This document shows, piece by piece, positions 61,546-64,000 of a DNA stretch of 64,000 bases. The notes beneath the pieces are model-generated. The model saw only the letters and a program-made list of their open reading frames with translations. It was not told where the DNA came from and ran no database searches. The DNA lies in assembly GCA_035578905.1 (NCBI GenBank), contig JAQJVL010000693.1, positions 335,001-399,000 of the forward strand. Reading direction: 5' to 3'. The position numbers and the translations under genes were made by a program. Within the stretch, counting starts at the first letter, position 1; the number at the start of each line of letters is the position of its first letter. The stretch comes from Stictocephala bisonia (Eukaryota; Arthropoda; Insecta; Hemiptera; Membracidae).

Positions 61546-61706
61546 TGCTCTGGCTATTGGGCTTATTAATAAATGGTCATTTCTGAGGTATAGTTGACCT
61601 TAGTTAGTAACAATGACTACACTCGTTCATCTACACTCTTCACACTCATTCCCCGCCCCCTCATATTCACCCATATATTGAAGATCGGCGTCTTAATAAT
61701 GAATAA
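61546..61706 (+). mobile_element. SINE 3' fragment beside the 66-bp satellite
   Basis: GCTCTGGCTATTGGGCTTAT, TTTCTGAGGTATAGTTGACC, TTAGTAACAATGACTACACT, ATCTACACTCTTCACACTCA and GATCGGCGTCTTAATAATGA match the SINE body. It starts within 10-20 bp of the satellite's end. There is no tRNA head. Confidence 0.78.
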
Positions 61707-61804
61707 TGTTGTAAAGTCCCAAAAATGTTTCTAAACCAACAATAGGTCAATTATATTTCTATTGTTGTTTAAAGAGATATTTAAAAAGTCTTTTTTTCTT
61801 TCAG

Positions 61805-61838
61805 GAAGAGGAGATTTCAGGCCAACAGATCTTGAAAG
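61805..61838 (+). CDS. Ig-superfamily adhesion protein, juxtamembrane micro-exon
   Basis: A 34-bp exon between CTTTTTTTCTTTCAG and GAAAG|GTAAAT. It enters in phase 1 and leaves in phase 2 and encodes R-G-D-F-R-P-T-D-L-E plus the split last codon AG|. The tract in front is the best pyrimidine tract in this gene. It was found because the transmembrane exon ends in phase 1 and the next exon needs phase 2, which this exon supplies exactly. It gives the start of the cytoplasmic tail. R-G-D here lies on the inner side, so an integrin-binding meaning is not expected. As a 34-bp exon, skipping it would shift the frame. Confidence 0.82.
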
Positions 61839-63590
61839 GTAAATATTATTTTAAGTACCTAGTCTACATATTTACCATAACAACTCTATAGGTACATATT
61901 ACTCGTGTTGTATCTCTAGAGGTTTCATATAGAGGTTTCATATAGGTTTCATATAGCAATTTAATCCATCACAGTTTTATATCTTTTAAATTATAAAATG
62001 CTTGTAATAAAGGTAATAGTAATGTAATTATCTGATTACTATTTACTATACTATAGAACTTTTTAAATTTAGATTTTATGATTTAAAAAGTTTCTTTGAC
62101 AACTTCAGTCCAAACAAATATTTATGTAAAAAAGATGATTTATTATGAATGGAAATGAGTTGTGTAGTATATTACCTTTGAATTTATTATTACATACAAA
62201 TGGATACCTTACGTAATTGGAATATTTAAGCCAGTCATTTGGTTAGTTAGTGTGGTCTGCTACAACAGTTGGTTTAATCTGCAATATATTTACATGGGAC
62301 TGCACTAGGGCTTCAGAATATACCTGAAAACAGCTGATAATTAGAGACACAATGATTAACAATGGATGAGAAATTAATGTGTGTGTATATGAAATGAATG
62401 ATTATCCTCTCTGTTCTTTATAGAAATAGAGAAATACAATATCAACTATTATTTTATATGTAAATATTTTCTTAACGAAAAGAAAAATTAGTGATACACT
62501 CATTGCTTCTTTTATGCTGTACATAACACATCAGAGTGTATTTTAACAAACTTTCACTGGGCAACATGAAGGGGGAGCGAATACATATGCATTGACTGTG
62601 TAGTACATATCGCTACACTATACGTACTAGATCTTGATCACAATGAAGTAATTCATTAATTCTAACATTAATGACAGCTTAGTTTATTCTTTTTACAAAG
62701 CTTAAAAAGCGTAATAATTTGCATGAGGCCAAATTTTTAAATTAGATGAACATCACTTAAATTTATGATTTTGTCTCTAAAAATTTGCCGGCACCAGCTA
62801 CCTCCACTGGGCAACAAAACATTGAAACTAGACGACACTTGTGTCATCCAGTTAATATGTTATTTTATGCAATGTAGCACAACTTGGTTGGTAGGTTTAT
62901 ACCGCCTTCTTTAAAGTCATTGACTACTGAAAACTGGCAGTTGGGTGAATGAAGCATAAGGTTATAAGTAATGATAATTTACCATCAATACGTAGAAATT
63001 AAGAGTTAGGTCTTTATTTTAATTCAAGAACAGTTTCTTAAAATTGTAATGTTTTAAGAATTCATGTTTAGCATGCCATTTTCTTGCAGATCAAGTCTAA
63101 ATTGTGCTCGTTCTGCTAATGATGTTTAATGTTTTGCTAAACCATTCAAAATTACAGCCAAACATTCCATAATTTAAAATTTAAATTTTCTTATTGTAAT
63201 AGTTTTTTTGTGTTTTATTAATAATTACTGATTAATTTACAAGCATTTCCAAAATAAATCTTACCTGCCAAAGCAAAATTAGGCCAACTTTTCAGCCTCT
63301 ATTGACTACCAAGGTTGAACACTGAATTTGACAAGGAAAAAAACAAACCTATGTGTAAAAGCAACATATTGCAAAGTTTTTATGTACGTTCCGTTTTACA
63401 CAAATGTAAACAGGCTATCTACCCACTGTTGATTGGTCAATTGGTTCACATAATTAGACTTGTGCTATAAAATTAATTTTGATGATGAAATAAAACTTAT
63501 TCAAATATACTATACATTAATATTAAAATATTAAACTTGGAATTTCTAATTACTGTATTCCTTACCTATTATTATTTTGACCATTCCTAG
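61839..63590. other. Intron, nothing recognised
   Basis: AT-rich intron; a short repeat of GGTTTCATATAG occurs three times at 61920-61957. Confidence 0.45.
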
Positions 63591-63605
63591 TGTAATCTTT
63601 TACAG

Positions 63606-63759
63606 CGAAAAGAGTGAGCTGGAGAGTACAGGACGAAAGACTCCCAAAATAGATGGGGTGGGCATCCTGCATCACCCTGGGGAGGCCATGTACTGTTCGA
63701 CCCCCACCAGAAGACCCCCCCACACGATAACTGCGGGAGGTTCCCCAGAGGCGATGAAG
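63606..63759 (+). CDS. Ig-superfamily adhesion protein, cytoplasmic tail exon (gene continues past the window)
   Basis: The frame reads S-E-K-S-E-L-E-S-T-G-R-K-T-P-K-I-D-G, then ILHHPGEAMYCSTPTRRPPH, TITAGGSPEAMK, and stops at a strong donor, AAG|GTGAGG. The charged, Ser/Thr/Pro-rich, GC-rich sequence suits a cytoplasmic tail; E-A-M-Y-C holds a tyrosine that could be phosphorylated. Two acceptors fit, both in frame: CCATTCCTAG before 63591 (adding V-I-F-Y-S) and CTTTTACAG before 63606. I list the second because it avoids a hydrophobic insert, but either or both may be used. Without splicing at 63759 the frame runs on for 14 residues to TAG at 63802-63804, ending P-T-R-V. Confidence 0.85.
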
Positions 63760-64000
63760 GTGAGGCTTGCTGCTATGGTCCTACAGCCCCCCACCAGAGT
63801 GTAGCAGTCTTCGCTCTTCGCTCCTAGCAACCACGTGTTTTGTGATGTTGCACCCTGACTGACGTTTATGTCGATGTGATATTGCACTCGAGATCTCAAT
63901 GGACAGTCTTATTGCGCATGTGATATGGACGGCACTTTGTGGTTTTGCACTCAACTACTGTGCTCATGCAACACTTGCTGCTCTCTGCACATGCTCTCAT
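63760..64000. other. Start of the next intron, or an alternative 3' end
   Basis: After the donor at 63760 the first 45 bases stay open and then stop at 63802-63804. The rest to the window end has repeated TGCAC/TGATAT-like blocks at 63846-63960 (TTTTGTGATGTTGCAC, TCGATGTGATATTGCAC, CATGTGATATGGACGG, TTTGTGGTTTTGCAC), an irregular repeat of 40-55 bp. No exon is recognisable. Confidence 0.5.

Overview
The window is AT-rich animal DNA. It holds ten exons of one large plus-strand gene, with GC-rich exons set in long AT-rich introns. The introns carry non-LTR retrotransposon fragments, a tRNA-derived SINE family, inverted-repeat DNA elements and at least ten tandem arrays. TTAGG-like motifs, jockey-type reverse transcriptases and the exon sequences point to an arthropod, most likely an insect. 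A hemipteran is my guess, at low confidence.

Gene: the exons lie at 9809-9992, 15891-16034, 18558-18752, 43612-43872, 46842-47138, 49749-49942, 50724-50856, 54962-55075, 61805-61838 and 63606-63759 (or 63591-63759). Splice phases agree at every junction and together give 570 codons without a stop. In order they encode the second half of an Ig V-type domain, four further Ig domains, one transmembrane helix and the start of a cytoplasmic tail. This is a type I cell-surface adhesion or recognition protein of the five-Ig kind (Kirre/Roughest/nephrin/SYG-like group, family name tentative). The signal peptide, the first half of Ig1 and the end of the tail lie outside the window or were not recognised, so the gene is partial at both ends. 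The longest intron, between the two exons ending Ig2 and starting Ig3, is about 24.9 kb.

Layout: 1-9808 is upstream or 5' intron sequence. It holds a reverse-transcriptase fragment interrupted by a 119-bp satellite (about 1560-5030) and a long foldback with TTAGG-like arms (6055-6715). From 9809 to 12900 there is the Ig1 exon followed by six decayed tandem copies of it. The 25-kb intron (18753-43611) holds a SINE, a jockey-like element (22940-24300), minisatellites of about 65, 54, 26, 36, 146, 58, 95 and 131 bp, a foldback (30195-30888), and a 3.0-kb hAT-like element (40066-43101) with 8-bp target duplications. That element carries a 159-bp-arm palindrome. The 43.9-55 kb part holds the Ig3 to transmembrane exons and copies of two MITE-like families. 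The 55-61.8 kb intron holds a third RT fragment with an internal A45 tract and a 3.1-kb 66-bp satellite with a 792-bp higher-order duplication.

No other protein-coding gene, rRNA, free tRNA gene or CRISPR array was found. Most of the remaining DNA is AT-rich intron in which I recognise nothing.
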